A stretch of 64,000 nucleotides of DNA from Sphaeramia orbicularis (GCF_902148855.1 NC_043973.1:54804594-54868593); one strand, 5' to 3'. Shown: positions 10,583 through 22,236, counted from the first letter of the stretch. Numbers and translations: made by a program. Notes: a model not told the origin generated them from the sequence alone.

Positions 10583-11488
10583 CACAGTGACAGGAAACAG
10601 CAAAACTCTGAACAAAAACCTCTGGAGCAAAGACAACACAGTACTACACAACATCCACTAGAGGGACTCACACACTGTTCACCTTCAGAGGAAAACACAA
10701 CAAATGCTGTCCCAGTTTAGAAGAATCCACCCAGTGAGTCTGTTCTCTCCTCTGTTTCCTCTTTACAGCTGAAGTTTGTTCAAACATCCTGACAATTTGT
10801 GCCACAGAAAAATAAAAACAGATAATGAGGACTAATTCTGTTCCTGTCATTGGACACTGACATGTTCCTCAGTTTGGAACCTCATCCGTCATCATCTGAT
10901 ACGACTCATGTCATGTTCACCGACTCACTATTGTCAACACTTTGCAGATGGACTTGGATCCAGTGGAATTCGAACAGACTCTTGGCAAGAGAATTTGGAG
11001 ACTCCTCAGACAGGCCAACACCAAACAGACAGGATTTTCCACCATCTGATAGGACAGGTGCCAACAGGACCATACTGAGGGCTTTATCCAGGTCCATCTG
11101 GAGACACACTTTGGACTGGCTGCATCACTGCAGTGGAACAACAGTTGTCTTTTCCAGGTTTTCTGTAGGATGGAAACTCTTTAAAAACAACACAGTTGAT
11201 CAAAGTGCTGTTCATCGACACAATCACAAATAAAACACACAAAAGAATGAACAAACAATTCAAGTAATTAAACATAAACCAATGAAGAACAACCTGGGTT
11301 CTGGTCTAGTCCAGTCTAGAGTCCAGACCAAACATGGAGATACTGTTACTATCCGTTCAGACAAAACCAACTGGAATAAACCCCCTACAGGTGTTGGACT
11401 GACCCAAAATGTAGAAAGTTGAACACAGGCTGAAAACACTTTCCAGGTTCTTCTCATTCAACTGTTCCGTCTGGATTGTTGTATGAGT

Positions 11489-11952
11489 TTTTAATAATAA
11501 CAAAATATAGAACATTAGAAGTACGCATAAAATAAGATATTATATTTAATTGGTTATCATGATAGGAAGATACTATCATATTTATTGATCCTTGTATTTG
11601 GAGTAAATATTTGGGGTGGATATGTATATTATAGTTTATATTGAAAGTGGTTGATTATTGCAAATCTGATTGTGTATGAGGCGACTAAAACAAAAGTGTA
11701 TATGAGCGGTTTTTATGGATGTTTTGTGTTATTGTAAAAAATATACAGAGGAAAATGTGTGTTAACAAAGCAAAGGAGGTGGATCTAGTTTGATCATTAG
11801 TTTGTAAAAAGGGGGTGGGGGTCAATAAGTTATACTTCTTCCCACTCCTTTTTCAGCGCAAAAAATTTGTATTTATTTATTTGTTTTGACCATGTTCTAT
11901 GATTCTTTGTTATCTGATGATTCTATGTGCTCGAAATAAACTACTACTACTA
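11489..11952 (+). mobile_element. LINE 3'-end insertion
   Basis: This AT-rich insertion lies between GTTGTATGAGT and TATTTATACTATG; the uninterrupted form GTGAGTATTTCTGC is seen after V3 and V5. The interior has GGGGGTGGGGGTCAATAAG followed by a CTTCTTCCCACTCC motif. It ends CTCGAAATAAACTACTACTA, a fish non-LTR retrotransposon tail related to those at 29.9 and 34.9 kb. It is absent from the V4-V6 neighbours, so it postdates their duplication. Confidence 0.65.
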
Positions 11953-12316
11953 GTATTTATACTATGTGGTTTTGGAGAACTGGAGGGTCTGTCAATCCTT
12001 TCAATAACTGGTTCATTCTATCATTTATTGATGTAACATATATGATGATGTTTCACTGGTTTAAACACTGATGAATTGTCCTTTTATTCATGACAAGGAC
12101 GTTTGTGTTTGTGCATGAAATGCATTGTATTAATAAAATGACTTTGTCTAATAAGTCGTCAGTCGTTTGCTGCTGATGTGAACATGTCAAATGTAAATGT
12201 GATGTAGAGGTTGGAATCGTCATCAGATGATAAAGAGGAAGGACCAATGATGTGAAGGCCCAGATCCATCAGAGGATCAGTGTTCTTGGTCTGTCTCCTC
12301 CCCTCTCACTGCAGAC

Positions 12317-12757
12317 ATGAAACACTGGCTGAGAAACATCCTGATTCTGACTCTCTGGATAGGTAACTCTAGAAACCTACTGACTGTTCAACTGGAATCA
12401 ATCATCTGTATTGATTCATCTCTTCCTCTGCATGTTCTGTTCTTCCCCAGAGTGTAAAGGAGAAGACAAAGTGACCCAGCCAACAGGAGATGTCACTGCT
12501 GTTCAAGGACTCACACTGACTCTACAATGTACATTTGAGACCAGTGACACTAATGCATATCTGTACTGGTACAAACAGGAAGTGAATGATTATCCCAGAT
12601 ACATGTTACAGAGATTCACATCAGGATCAGAAACAGTTAAAGCTCCTGAGTTCCAGGACGACAGATTTGATGCCGAGATCAACCAGACCTCATTTCCTCT
12701 GAAAATCCAGAAGCTTCATGTGTCAGACTCTGCTGTGTACTACTGTGCTGTGAGGCC
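12317..12757 (+). CDS. V5: TCR alpha/delta V segment, subgroup C
   Basis: Leader exon 12317-12362, intron 12363-12450, V exon 12451-12757. It has the same CDR1 as V4 (SDTNAY) but a different CDR2 (QRFTSGSE) and FR3 start ([11 protein letters not shown]). It ends YYCAVR rather than YYCALQ, the A/B-type ending on a C-type body. RSS heptamer 12758-12764, nonamer 12787-12795, consensus. Its 3' flank is shared with V3 from inside the RSS onward. It looks usable. Confidence 0.9.
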
Positions 12758-12778
12758 CACAGTGACAGGAAACAGCAA

Positions 12779-15092
12779 AACTCTGAACAAAAACCTCTGG
12801 AGCAAAGACAACACAGTACTACACAACATCCACTAGAGGGACTCACACACTGTTCACCTTCAGAGGAAAACACAAAAAATGCTGTCCCAGTTTAGAAGAA
12901 TCCGCCCAGTCAGTCTGTTCTTCCCTCTGTTTCCTCTTTACAGCTGAAGTTTGTTCAAACATCCTGACAGTTTGTCCCACAGACAAATCAAACATACAAT
13001 GAGGACTAATTCTGTTCCTGTCATTGGACACTGACATGTTCCTCAGTTTGGAACCTCATCCGTCATCATCTGATACGACTCATGTCATGTTCACTGACTC
13101 ACTATTGTCGACACTTTGCAGATGGACTTGGATCCAGTGGAATTCGAACCGACTCTTCCAGTCTGGGAACTCTCCACTGTTCCACAGAAGACTGAAAATA
13201 CCAGTACAAATAGTTCTGAACTGTGTAGACCAGTATTTCACTGAGCTCCCATCCACACGATTGGTCTGAGATTCACCTCTTTCTTTACAGTGTCTTCATC
13301 TGTCTTTACTCGACACCATTCCACATGTTTGACACCTCAGAGTTCAGGATGAAAATCATCTTCATCAAAAGTTCAGTTCAACTTATTGAACTCTTCTGCA
13401 CAGGAGCACATGGATCATGGCACCGTGTCCACAAGTTCATCCCAGTTTGTCCAAGATCTGTGGAAAATGTCCCTGTTTGTGCATTTGAAACAGTGTTTGA
13501 GTTCAACATCACAGTTGGTCTGACCAGGCCTTGGCATCCCTGAGCCTCTTTTCCCAATGGGCTGTTAGACCAGGACTAGAAGACCACACTTCGGATCCCA
13601 GGAGCTTGGCAAGAGGATTGGAGACTCCTCCGACAGGCCAACACCAAAAAGACAGGATTTTCCACCGTCTGACAGGACAGGTACCAACAGGACCATACTG
13701 AGGGCTTTATCCAGGTCCATCTGGAGACACACTTTGGACTGGCTGCATCACTGCAGTGGAACAACAGTTGTCTTTTCCAGGTTTTCTGTAGGATGGAAAC
13801 TCTTTAAAAACAACACAGTTGACCAAAGTGCAGTTCACTGACACAATAACAAATAAAACACACAAAAGAATGAACAAACAATTCAAGTAATTAAACATAA
13901 ACCAATGAAGGCCAACCTGGGTTCAGGTCTAGTCCAGTCTAGAGTCCAGACCAAAAGTGGAGATACTGCTACTATCTGTTCACACCAAACCAACTGGAAT
14001 AAACCCCCTACAGGTGTTGGACTGACCCAAAATGTAGAAAGTTGAACACAGGCTGAAAACACTTTCCAGGTTCTTCTCATTCAACTGTTCCATCTGGATT
14101 GTTGTGTGAGTATTTCTGCTGTGTGGTTTTGGAGAACTGGAGGGTCTGTAAATCATTTCAATAACTGGTTCATTCTATCATTTATTGATGTAACATATAT
14201 GATGATGTTTCACTTATTTAAATACTGAAAAATTGTCCTTTTATTTATGACAAGGACATTTGATTGTGTTTCTGCATGAAATGCATTATATTAATAAACA
14301 GACTTTGTCTAATAAGTCGTCAGTCAAACTGGTCGTTTGCTGCTGATGTGAACATGTCAAATGTAAATGTGATGTAGAGATTGGAGTCGTCATCAGACGA
14401 TAAAGAGGAAGGACCAATGATGTGAAGGCCCAGATCCATCAGAGGATCAATGTTCTTGGTCTGTCTCCTCCCCTCTCACTGCAGACATGAAACACTGGCT
14501 GAGAAACATCCTGATTCTGACTCTCTGGATAGGTAACTCTAGAAACCTACTGACTGTTCAGCTGGAATCAATCAATTGTATTGATTCATCTCTTCCTCTG
14601 CATGTTCTGTTCTTCCCCAGAGTGTAAAGGAGAAGACAAAGTGACCCAGCCAACAGGAGATGTCACTGCTGTTCAAGGACTCACACTGACTCTACAATGT
14701 ACATTTGAGACCAGTGACACTAATGCATATCTGTACTGGTACAAACAGGAAGTGAATGATTATCCCAGATACATGTTACAGAAAAATAAATTTGTATCAA
14801 AAACGGTTAAAGCTCCCGAGTTCACGGACGACAGATTTGACGCCAAGATCAACCAGACCTCATTTCCTCTGAAGATCCAGAAGCTTCATGTGTCAGACTC
14901 TGCTGTGTACTACCGTGCTCTGCAGCCCACAGTGACAGGAAACAGCAAAACTCTGAATAAAAACCTCTGGAGCAAAGACAACACAGTACTACACAACATC
15001 CACTAGAGGGACTCACACACTGTTCACCTTCAGAGGAAAACACAACAAATGCTGTCCCAGTTTAGAATAATCCACCCAGTGAGTCTGTTCTC
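12779..15092. repeat. Recent segmental duplication, copy 2 (contains V6)
   Basis: Partner of 8434-10747. It starts inside the V5 RSS and ends at about 15092, after which the flank switches to the about 170-bp LINE-derived repeat. Relative to copy 1, two of the four differences I could see fall in the Cys104 codon and the RSS nonamer of the V gene. Confidence 0.85.
14487..14927 (+). pseudogene. V6: TCR alpha/delta V segment, subgroup C, Cys104 lost
   Basis: Leader exon 14487-14532, intron 14533-14620, V exon 14621-14927. Reading frame and splice sites are intact and the protein is identical to V4 except for one residue. The Cys104 codon TGT is CGT (Arg) at 14914-14916, giving YYRALQ, so the intradomain disulfide cannot form. 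The nonamer at 14957-14965 is ATAAAAACC, also off consensus; the heptamer (14928-14934) is intact. This is a very young pseudogene, if not a sequencing or assembly error. Confidence 0.85.
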
Positions 15093-15103
15093 CACAACAG
15101 AAT

Positions 15104-15965
15104 ACAGTCTGACCAAAGTACCACCTTCACCTTTCCTGTCCACGCAGACTTTGATTGTCCTCATTGAACCATCCTACTCCATCAGTGGTGCTGAGCTACT
15201 GACCAAATCCAGACACAAACAGTACCTTGGTCCAGACCATTGAAAGGACAAATAACCATGAATATGACAACAGAGGAAAACAGGAAAACTGTCCTTGGTC
15301 TGTCCCCCAACTTGTCCTTGGTCATTAAAGCTCTCCTGATAAAACCTCATGTGAACGCTGGTCTCCTCTCCACCTGCCGGCCCATCTACCATCTCCCATT
15401 TCTTTCCAAGGTGTTCCAAAAAGCTGTTGACTCACAACTACCAGACCATCTTCAACTTCACTCGCTCTATGTAAAGTTCCAGTCTGGTTTCCGTTCTCAG
15501 AAACTGCACGAGTCGGGGTCACCAATGACCTTGGTATGTCTGCAGATGCTGATTCTCCTTCTCCTGCTCATTCTCCTCAACTGCACTGTGACCTTTGACA
15601 CCATCGACCACCACATCCTCCTCAACCGCCTCCAAACTGATACTGGTTTCTGTTACACCACTATGGACTGGTTAACCTCCTGTCTCTGGTAGGACTGAGT
15701 GTGTCAGCCTGGGTAATGCCAAGTCCCCAACAGCCCTGGTCACCTGTGGTGTCCCTCAGGGGTCTGTCCTGGTCCCACTCCACTTTATCCTATACATGCT
15801 GCAACTCAGCTGTGTCATCAGCTGTCATGGCGTCTGCTTTCATTGTTACGCTGATGACACACAACTTAACCTAAGAGCTCACCTCAGCCCCTCCTCTACC
15901 TCACCATCTTCATCATCATCATCATCATCACCCCTTCCTCCGCCCACCACCCTCACTACCTCTTG
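15104..15965 (+). mobile_element. LINE fragments upstream of V7
   Basis: Starts with the about 170-bp collapsed LINE repeat (to about 15260). A second RT fragment follows: [49 protein letters not shown], then in another frame GVPQGSV-type sequence and [14 protein letters not shown] near 15840-15890. A short ATC-rich run (15907-15940) follows. The frame is broken, so it is dead. The same fragment precedes V8, V10, V18, V21 and V22 and ends about 115 bp before each V start. Confidence 0.7.
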
Positions 15966-16074
15966 GTGAATAATTGACGGAGGAGCTGATCTGATCCTGA
16001 ACTCCACAAGACACAACAACTGATCTATTCAACACAGTTCAATCTACAAACCAGGAACATTCCCTTTATTCAAC

Positions 16075-16516
16075 ATGCTGGACCTGGATTACTGGATGGT
16101 TTATGGGTTGATTCTAACCATTACAACACGTATGTTTGGTTCTGTACCAGTCACATTTAAACAGCTTTGAAACAGGATTCACTGATTGACTTTATTCCAG
16201 GTTGAATTAACAAAACTCTGTCTTTTCCAGGTATCGACTGTGAAGAACTGAGTCCAGTCAAGAATGAAGAGTCCATTTTAGAGGGAAACTCTGTTACTCT
16301 CACATATAAATACTCTAAAACAGTGTCACTTAGTGATACTTTGTTCTGGTATCGACAATATCCAGGAAAACCACCTGAGTTTCTAATCCTTCACCTTGGA
16401 ACAAAAAATGCATCAAACCAAAGACTGTTTGTGGAAGCACATGGAGAAAAGGTCCAAGTGCAGATCTCCTCTGCTGCAGTGTCAGACTCTGCTGTGTACT
16501 ACTGTGCTGTGAGGCC
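16075..16516 (+). CDS. V7: TCR alpha/delta V segment, subgroup A
   Basis: Leader exon 16075-16129, intron 16130-16230, V exon 16231-16516. It starts IDCEELSPVKNEESILEGNS, with LTYKY at the Cys23 position. CDR1 is around TVSLSDT, FR2 is LFWYRQYPGKPPEFLI, CDR2 is around HLGTKNA, and it ends [14 protein letters not shown] heptamer 16517-16523, nonamer 16546-16554, consensus. The upstream LINE fragment ends about 115 bp before the start. It looks usable. Confidence 0.9.
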
Positions 16517-16690
16517 CACAGTGACAGGAAACAGCAAAACTCTGAACAAAAACCTCTGGAGCAAAGACAACACAGTACTACACAACATCCACTAGAGGGA
16601 CTCACACACTGTTCACCTTCAGAGGAAAACACAACAAATGCTGTCCCAGTTTAGAAGAATCCACCCAGTGAGTCTGTTCTCCACAACAGA

Positions 16691-18414
16691 ACACAGTCTG
16701 ACCAAAGTACCACCTTCACCTTTCCTGTCCACGTAGACTTTGATTGTCCTCATTGAACCATCCTACTCCATTAGTGGTGCTGAGCTACTGACCAACTCCA
16801 GACACAAACAGTACTTTGGTCCAGACCATTGAAAGGACAAATAACCATGAATATATGGTGCACTGTGGCACCATTTTAAACCAAGGTGATTAAAACTAAA
16901 ACTGAACCCTGGCTGAATGAAACCATTGGAGCTGTCAGACGTGAGTGCAGAAGGACAGAACTCAAGCGCAAAAAAGATAAACTCCAGATTTTCTTTCAAA
17001 TGATGGACTGCTGGCACCATTATCAAACTGCTGTGAAAGACGCTAAGAGAAAACACCTGTCGGACATTATTCTGAAAAACTGCCACAACCCCCATGTTTT
17101 ATTTGAGACTATTAACTCTGTTCTTAAAGCCCTGCACTTTATGAAGACATCCCTTGTTGCCTGTGAAAACTTTCTTCACTATTTTAGTGACAACGTCACC
17201 CTGACCAGGGCTCAGATCTCACCACCTGGTTGTGATCCTTCAGTCCCTGTCACCTGCTCCGCTGTGTTTGATCAGTTTGAGTCTGTGACTCTGTGCCTTT
17301 TGAAAGAGACTGTTGGTCTTCTGAAGCCCACAGGTTCTTCAAATGATTCCATCCCTCCCCGTTTCTTAAGGAGGTCTTTGCCACTGTAGGTCCATCCATT
17401 CTCACTGTCATTAACAGCAGTTTGGCCTCTGGTAAAGTACCAGAAAACTTCAAACATGCTGTAGTTCAACCACTAGTTAAAAAAAACAGATCTAGATCCC
17501 TCAGTGTGTTCTAATTACAGGCCCATTTTCAAACTGCCTTTTCTCTCAAAGGTTCTGGAAAAGATGGTTTATATTCAACTACTTGCCTTTCTGAAGGAGC
17601 ACAGTATTTTAGAGACTTTTCAGTCTGGTTTAAAAACACTACATAGTACAGAATCAGCTCTTCTGACAGTTTTTAATGATATTTTATTAGCCACTGACTC
17701 TGGGGATTGTGTTGTTCTTTTGCTTCTTGTTTTATCTGCAGCCTTTGATACCGTGGATCATGAAATCCTGATAGATGGTCTGGAGCACTGGGTGGGTGGG
17801 CTTCAGAGGCACAGCTCTAACCTTACTGACAGGACATTTTGTGTCAGCCTTGGTGATGCTATGTCCTCTTCTGCCCCTGTCTTATATGGTGTCCCACAAG
17901 GTTTGGTTTTGGGTCCTGTACTTTTTTCCCTATATCTACTCCCACTAGGTTACTTACTGAGGAAACACGGTATTTCGTTTGTATGCACGATAGTCAACTT
18001 CATATGCCTCTAAAAAAGAACCCTTCCACTGTAAGACCACTGCTTCAATGTCTCCATGACATTAAGGCGTGGACGGCTCGTAATTTTTTATATTTCAATG
18101 AAGATAAGACTGAGGTTATGGTGTTTGGTGGTTCAACTGGAGTCTCCCCAATAGATCTGGGCTATTTGGCTCAGTACAACAAGCCAGTTATCAAAAACCT
18201 GGGTGTTAAAATGGACCCTGACTTTAAACTTCATAGTCATTTATAGGCAGTCGTGAAGTCGAGCTTTTTTCACTTAAGGCAGTTAGCCAAAGTGAAGCCA
18301 GTCATCCCAAAGCACCATTTTGAGATGTTAATCCACGCCTTCATCATCACTTGGCTGGACTATCGTAATGCTTTGTATTTGGGCATTAGTGGGTCTTCCA
18401 TCACTTGTCTTCAA
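16691..18414 (+). mobile_element. L2-type LINE copy 2, truncated at both ends
   Basis: The collapsed LINE repeat (16691-16850) leads into the same L2 as at 2811. It shows TEPWLNETIGAVRRECRRTE, an RT domain from about 17504 (LPFLSKVLEKMVYIQLLAFL) and VLGPVLFSLYLLPLG. ITWLDYRNALYLGIS lies near 18350. It stops at about 18414, where it is joined directly to another copy of the collapsed repeat, so the C-terminal domain and tail are missing. A one-base insertion in the A run near 17480 shifts the frame relative to copy 1. Confidence 0.8.
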
Positions 18415-19262
18415 AGTCTGTTTTCCACAACAGAACACAGTCTGACCAAAGTATCACCTTCACCTTTCCTGTCCACGTAGACTTTGATTGTCCTCATTGA
18501 ACCATCCTACTCCATTAGTGGTGCTGAGCTACTGACCAACTCCAGACACAAACAGTACCTTGGTCCAGACCATTGAAAGGACAAATAACCATGAATGTGA
18601 CAACAGAGGAAAACAGGAAAACTGTCCTTGGTCATTAAAGCTCTCCTGATAAAACCTCATGTGAACGCTGGTCTCCTCTCCACCTGCCGGCCCATCTACC
18701 ATCTCCCATTCCATTCCAAGGTGTTCCAAAAAGCTGTTGACTCACAACTACAAGACCATCTTCAACTTCACTCACTCTATGCATAGTTCCAGTCTGGTTT
18801 CCGTTCTCAGAAACTGCACTAGTCGGGGTCACCAGTGACCTTGGTATGTCTGCAGATGCTGGTTCTCCTTCTCCTGCTCAGTCTCCTCAACTGCACTGTG
18901 ACCTTTGACACCGTCGACCACCACATCCTCCTCAACCGCCTCCACACTGATACTGGTTTCTGTCACACCACTATGGACTGGTTCACCTCCTGTCTCTGGT
19001 AGGACTGAGCCTGGGTAATGCCAAGTCCTCAACAGCCCTGGTCACCTGTGGTGTCCCTCAGGGGTCTGTCCTGGTCCCACTCCTCTTCATCCTATACATG
19101 CTGCCACTCTGTCGTGTCATCAGCCGTCATGGCGTCTGCTTTCAATGTTACGCTGATGACACACAACGTAACCTAAGAGCTAAACTCAGCCCCTCCTCTA
19201 CCTCACCATCTTCATCATCATTATCATCACCCCTTCCTCCGCCCACGACCCTCACTACCTCT
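18415..19262 (+). mobile_element. Collapsed LINE repeat plus RT fragment upstream of V8
   Basis: Same arrangement as at 15104-15965: the about 170-bp repeat, then RT pieces ([16 protein letters not shown] near 18910 in one frame; YADDTQ near 19150 in another), then an ATC-rich run. It ends at the CTCTTGGTGAATAATTGA junction. The frame is broken. Confidence 0.65.
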
Positions 19263-19373
19263 TGGTGAATAATTGACGGAGGAGCTGATCTGATCCTGAA
19301 CTACACAAGACACAACAACTGATCTATTCAACACAGTTCAATCTACAAACCAGGAACATTCCCTTTATTCAAC

Positions 19374-19824
19374 ATGCTGGACCTGGATTACTGGATGGTT
19401 TATGGATTGATTCTTATCATGACAACACGTATGTTTGGTTCTGTACCAGTCACATTTAAACAGCTTTGAAACAGGATTCACTGATTGACTTTATTCCAGG
19501 TTGAATTAACAGAAGTCTGTCTTTTCCAGGTGTCGACTGTGAAGAACTGAGTCCAGTCAAGAATGAAGAGTCCAGTTTAGAAGGAAACTCTGTTACTCTC
19601 ACATATAAATACTCTCAACAAATGTCTAGTGTTTATTCTTTCTTCTGGTATCGACAATATCCAGGAAAACCACCAGAGCTCCTGATCTCACATTCATCCT
19701 CAGGATCAAAAGAAATTGAAAATGTTTCTGGACTGAAGATTAATGTGGAGAAAAACCTCATCTCTATGAGCATCTCCTCTGCTGCAGTGTCAGACTCTGC
19801 TGTGTACTACTGTGCTGTGAGGCC
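19374..19824 (+). CDS. V8: TCR alpha/delta V segment, A/B hybrid
   Basis: Leader exon 19374-19428 (MLDLDYWMVYGLILIMTT), A-type intron 19429-19529, V exon 19530-19824. The exon begins A-like (VDCEELSPVKNEESS). From CDR1 onward it is B-like: FFWYRQYPGKPPELLISHSS, then GLKINVEKNLISMSISS. It has Tyr in place of Cys23 and ends YYCAVR. RSS heptamer 19825-19831, nonamer 19854-19862. A spacer change (CAGCTAAAC) closes the germline read-through frame early. Its 3' flank leads straight into the E gene V9. It looks usable. Confidence 0.88.
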
Positions 19825-20053
19825 CACAGTGACAGGAAACAGCTAAACTCTGAACAAAAACCTCTGGAGCAAAGACAACACAGTACTACACAACATCCAC
19901 TAGAGGGTGACATCATCAGGTCGGTGCTGCGTGACTTGTGCACTTCGTTCAACCATTCAGTCAATAATAACTGCTGCTGTGCAGAGAACAGTTCTCACAC
20001 TGAATGTTGAACATCAGCCACTTTGTCCTGTTGATTTCAACCTTGTCGTACAG

Positions 20054-20502
20054 ATGGAACATTGGCTGTGGATTCTTCTCACTGCTCTGGGCTTTGGTAA
20101 CACAACATCTGGACATGGTTTTAGACAGTATTGGAAAGCTGAAATTTGTCAAAATTATTTCACTTTCAAATGTTCTTCATCTCCTCCTTTTAGGTTCAAT
20201 ATCTGTGAAAAGTATCCGACCACAGGAAGTTGAAGTCAGTGAAACAGAAGGAAAATCTGTTACATTGACCTGCGACACTGAGAGCTCTGCCTCAAACATT
20301 AACCTTCACTGGTACAGGCAGCATTCTGACCTTCAGCCTCCTCACTTTATCCTCTGGAAAAGAGCACAGAATTCCCCATCTCAGTATATCGGTGATTTAT
20401 ATCGTGGCCGATTTACATCTGAAACACCAGGCCAGACCACACAGCTGACCATCAAAGACCTAACCCTGGCAGACACAGCTCTGTACTACTGTGCTCTAGA
20501 AA
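20054..20502 (+). CDS. V9: TCR alpha/delta V segment, subgroup E
   Basis: Leader exon 20054-20096 (MEHWLWILLTALGF), intron 20097-20193, V exon 20194-20502. The domain begins GSISVKSIRPQEVEVSETEG, with Cys23 in VTLTCDTESS. CDR1 is around SASNIN, FR2 is LHWYRQHSDLQPPHFIL, and FR3 runs GRFTSETPGQTTQLTI to ADTALYYCALE. RSS heptamer 20503-20509, a 23-bp spacer unlike that of A-D, nonamer 20533-20541. The start codon is 229 bp after the first base of the V8 heptamer. It looks usable. Confidence 0.9.
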
Positions 20503-20541
20503 CACAGTGATCCAAAGTGGAGAAGAGGCTGTACAAAAACC
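20503..20541 (+). promoter_or_regulatory. V9 RSS, subgroup E type with 23-bp spacer
   Basis: Heptamer CACAGTG 20503-20509, spacer 20510-20532 (starting ATCCAAAGTGG), nonamer ACAAAAACC 20533-20541. The same spacer is found in V12, V17 and V26. It is one base longer than the A-D spacer and unrelated in sequence. Confidence 0.9.
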
Positions 20542-20689
20542 TGAACACACAGATCTGACTACTCTGCACAGAGGAGGGAAGTGGGATTGAACCCACAGAT
20601 GAAAGCTGCAGATAGGAAACCACAGCCTGAGGTGTCACAGCCGTCTGTGGAAGGGACTGATGCTGGTGCACTGTTCAAAGAACCAGACT

Positions 20690-21603
20690 GGATTCTACTC
20701 ACATCCATTCTTCAGTTCAACTGGACAAATATTTCTGTTAATCCAAGATAAGACAGACATCCAACCTGAAGCCACAGCTGAAGAAACATGAAACCACAAC
20801 CTGAAACACATTTTAGCAGCGTCTGCACCATTTCCACACAACTCAGATAACGCACCAGGAAGGACCACCATATTAGTCCTGGTCCAGGTCTGTGCACTGG
20901 CTTCCTGTGGCACAGAAAATACACTTTAAAACAGCTCTGCTGGTGTACAAGTCTGTCCATGGTCTAGAACCAAAGTCCATCTGGGTTATTGTTGGTCCCA
21001 TGTGAACCATCTGGGACCTGAGCACCTCAGGGACTGGTCTTCTGCTGGAGTCCAGAGTCAGGACTAAACAGGGTGAAGCTGCATTTCAGTTCCATGTGTT
21101 AAACTGTGGAACAGTAAGACAGACTGTGACCTCTGACCTTAGAACAACTGAAAGGGTTCTGTCTGACCTCTGACCTTTCACTCTATTTTAATTGATTATT
21201 GTTTATGTTTAATTGATTCTGTTTTAATTGTAATTGTGTGTTATTAATTTGTCTTTGTTCCATTTGTGTAAAACACTGTGAACTGCCCTGTGTATGAACT
21301 GGACTGTAGAAATAAATGTGCTTTGCCTTCACCTCTTGTCTCTGGTAGGACTGAGTGTGTCAGCCTGGGTAATGCCAAGTCCTCCACAACCCTGGTCACC
21401 TGTGGTGTCCCTCAGGGGTCTGTCCTGGTTCCACTCCTCTTCATCCCATACATGCTGCCACTCAGCCGTGTCAACAGCCGTCATGGCGTCTGCTTTCATT
21501 GTTACGCTGATGACACACAACTGAACCTAAGAGCTCACCTCAACCCCTCCTCTACCTCATCATCTTTATCAGCAGCAGCACCATCATCATCATCATCATC
21601 ATC

Positions 21604-21636
<33 letters not shown>

Positions 21637-21680
21637 GTCATCGTCATCACCCCTTCCTCCACTCACCACCCTCACTACCA
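20690..21680 (+). mobile_element. LINE fragments between V9 and V10
   Basis: 20690-21335 is the C-terminal and 3' part of an L2/CR1-like LINE (GPGLCTGFLWHRKYTLK near 20880; tail GTAGAAATAAATGTGCTTTG). It is joined at about 21340 to the RT fragment seen before V7 ([28 protein letters not shown]), which ends about 115 bp before V10. The same pair lies at 39180-40125. It has degraded frames and no host gene. Confidence 0.7.
21572..21654 (+). repeat. ATC trinucleotide microsatellite
   Basis: An almost pure run of ATC units with a few TTC and GTC interruptions sits at the end of the LINE RT fragment. Equivalent runs before V7, V8, V18 and V22 are much shorter. The length difference accounts for the 57-bp shift between this block and its paralogue near 40 kb. 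Confidence 0.9.
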
Positions 21681-21696
21681 CTTGGTGAATAATTGA

Positions 21697-21793
21697 GGGA
21701 GGAGCTGATCTGATCCTGAACTACACAAGACACAACAACTGATCTATTCAACACAGTTCAATCTACAAACCAGGAACATTCCCTTTATTCAAC
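21697..21793 (+). promoter_or_regulatory. Proximal upstream element of subgroup A/B genes
   Basis: About 95 bp before the start codon (GGAGCTGATCTGATCCTGAA to CCCTTTATTCAAC) is conserved in all 14 A/B genes, although three unrelated sequences lie further upstream: LINE RT here, a GGA run before V13 and V27, and a minus-strand LINE remnant before V1, V14-V16 and V24. It is therefore the likely core promoter plus 5'UTR; this is inference from comparison. Confidence 0.45.
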
Positions 21794-22236
21794 ATGCTGG
21801 ACCTGGATTACTGGATGGTTTATCTCCATCTACTGGTTGTTCTCACAGGTAAAGAACAAAAGGATTCAGTTGAATTCCAATGTTTCACTTGATAATGTTT
21901 GTTTGTGATGAAACTCAGTCTAACACAGATGTTTGTTCCTTCAGGTGTCGACTGTGAAGATCTGAGTCCAGTCAAGAATGAAGAGTCCAGTTTAGAAGGA
22001 AACTCTGTTACTCTCACATATAAATACCCTAAAATGGTGTCAACTGATTATTTCTTCTGGTATCGACAATATCCAGGAAAACCACCACAGCTCCTCATTT
22101 CACACTCATCCTCAGGATCAACAGGAATTGAAAAAGTTTCTGGACTGAAGATTAATGTGGAGAAAAACCTCATCTCTATGAGCATCTCCTCTGCTGCAGT
22201 GTCAGACTCTGCTGTGTACTACTGTGCTGTGAGGCC
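21794..22236 (+). CDS. V10: TCR alpha/delta V segment, subgroup B
   Basis: Leader exon 21794-21848 (MLDLDYWMVYLHLLVVLT), intron 21849-21944, V exon 21945-22236. It starts VDCEDLSPVKNEESSLEGNS with LTYKYPK at the Cys23 position (Tyr). CDR1 is around MVSTDY, FR2 is FFWYRQYPGKPPQLLISH, CDR2 is around SSSGSTG, and it ends [14 protein letters not shown] heptamer 22237-22243, nonamer 22266-22274, consensus. Its paralogous block holds V18. It looks usable. Confidence 0.9.

Larger units (their letters stand above)
8434..10747. repeat. Recent segmental duplication, copy 1 (contains V4)
   Basis: Matches 12779-15092 at a constant offset of 4345 bp. I noticed only four base differences by eye (at 9508, 10569, 10613 and 10723). 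The block starts inside the V3 RSS spacer and ends where the two downstream flanks diverge. It is the youngest duplication visible in the window, or alternatively an assembly artefact. Confidence 0.85.

Noticed and set aside
20004-20510. 168-codon open frames around the E genes (also 24730 and 38494) beginning MLNISHxVLLISTL
   Set aside because: The first half is upstream flank plus intron read through. The real leader starts at MEHWLWILLT, with splice sites on both sides.
21278-21688. Serine-rich protein with a poly-Ser tract
   Set aside because: The Ser run is the ATC microsatellite read in frame after a LINE RT fragment.
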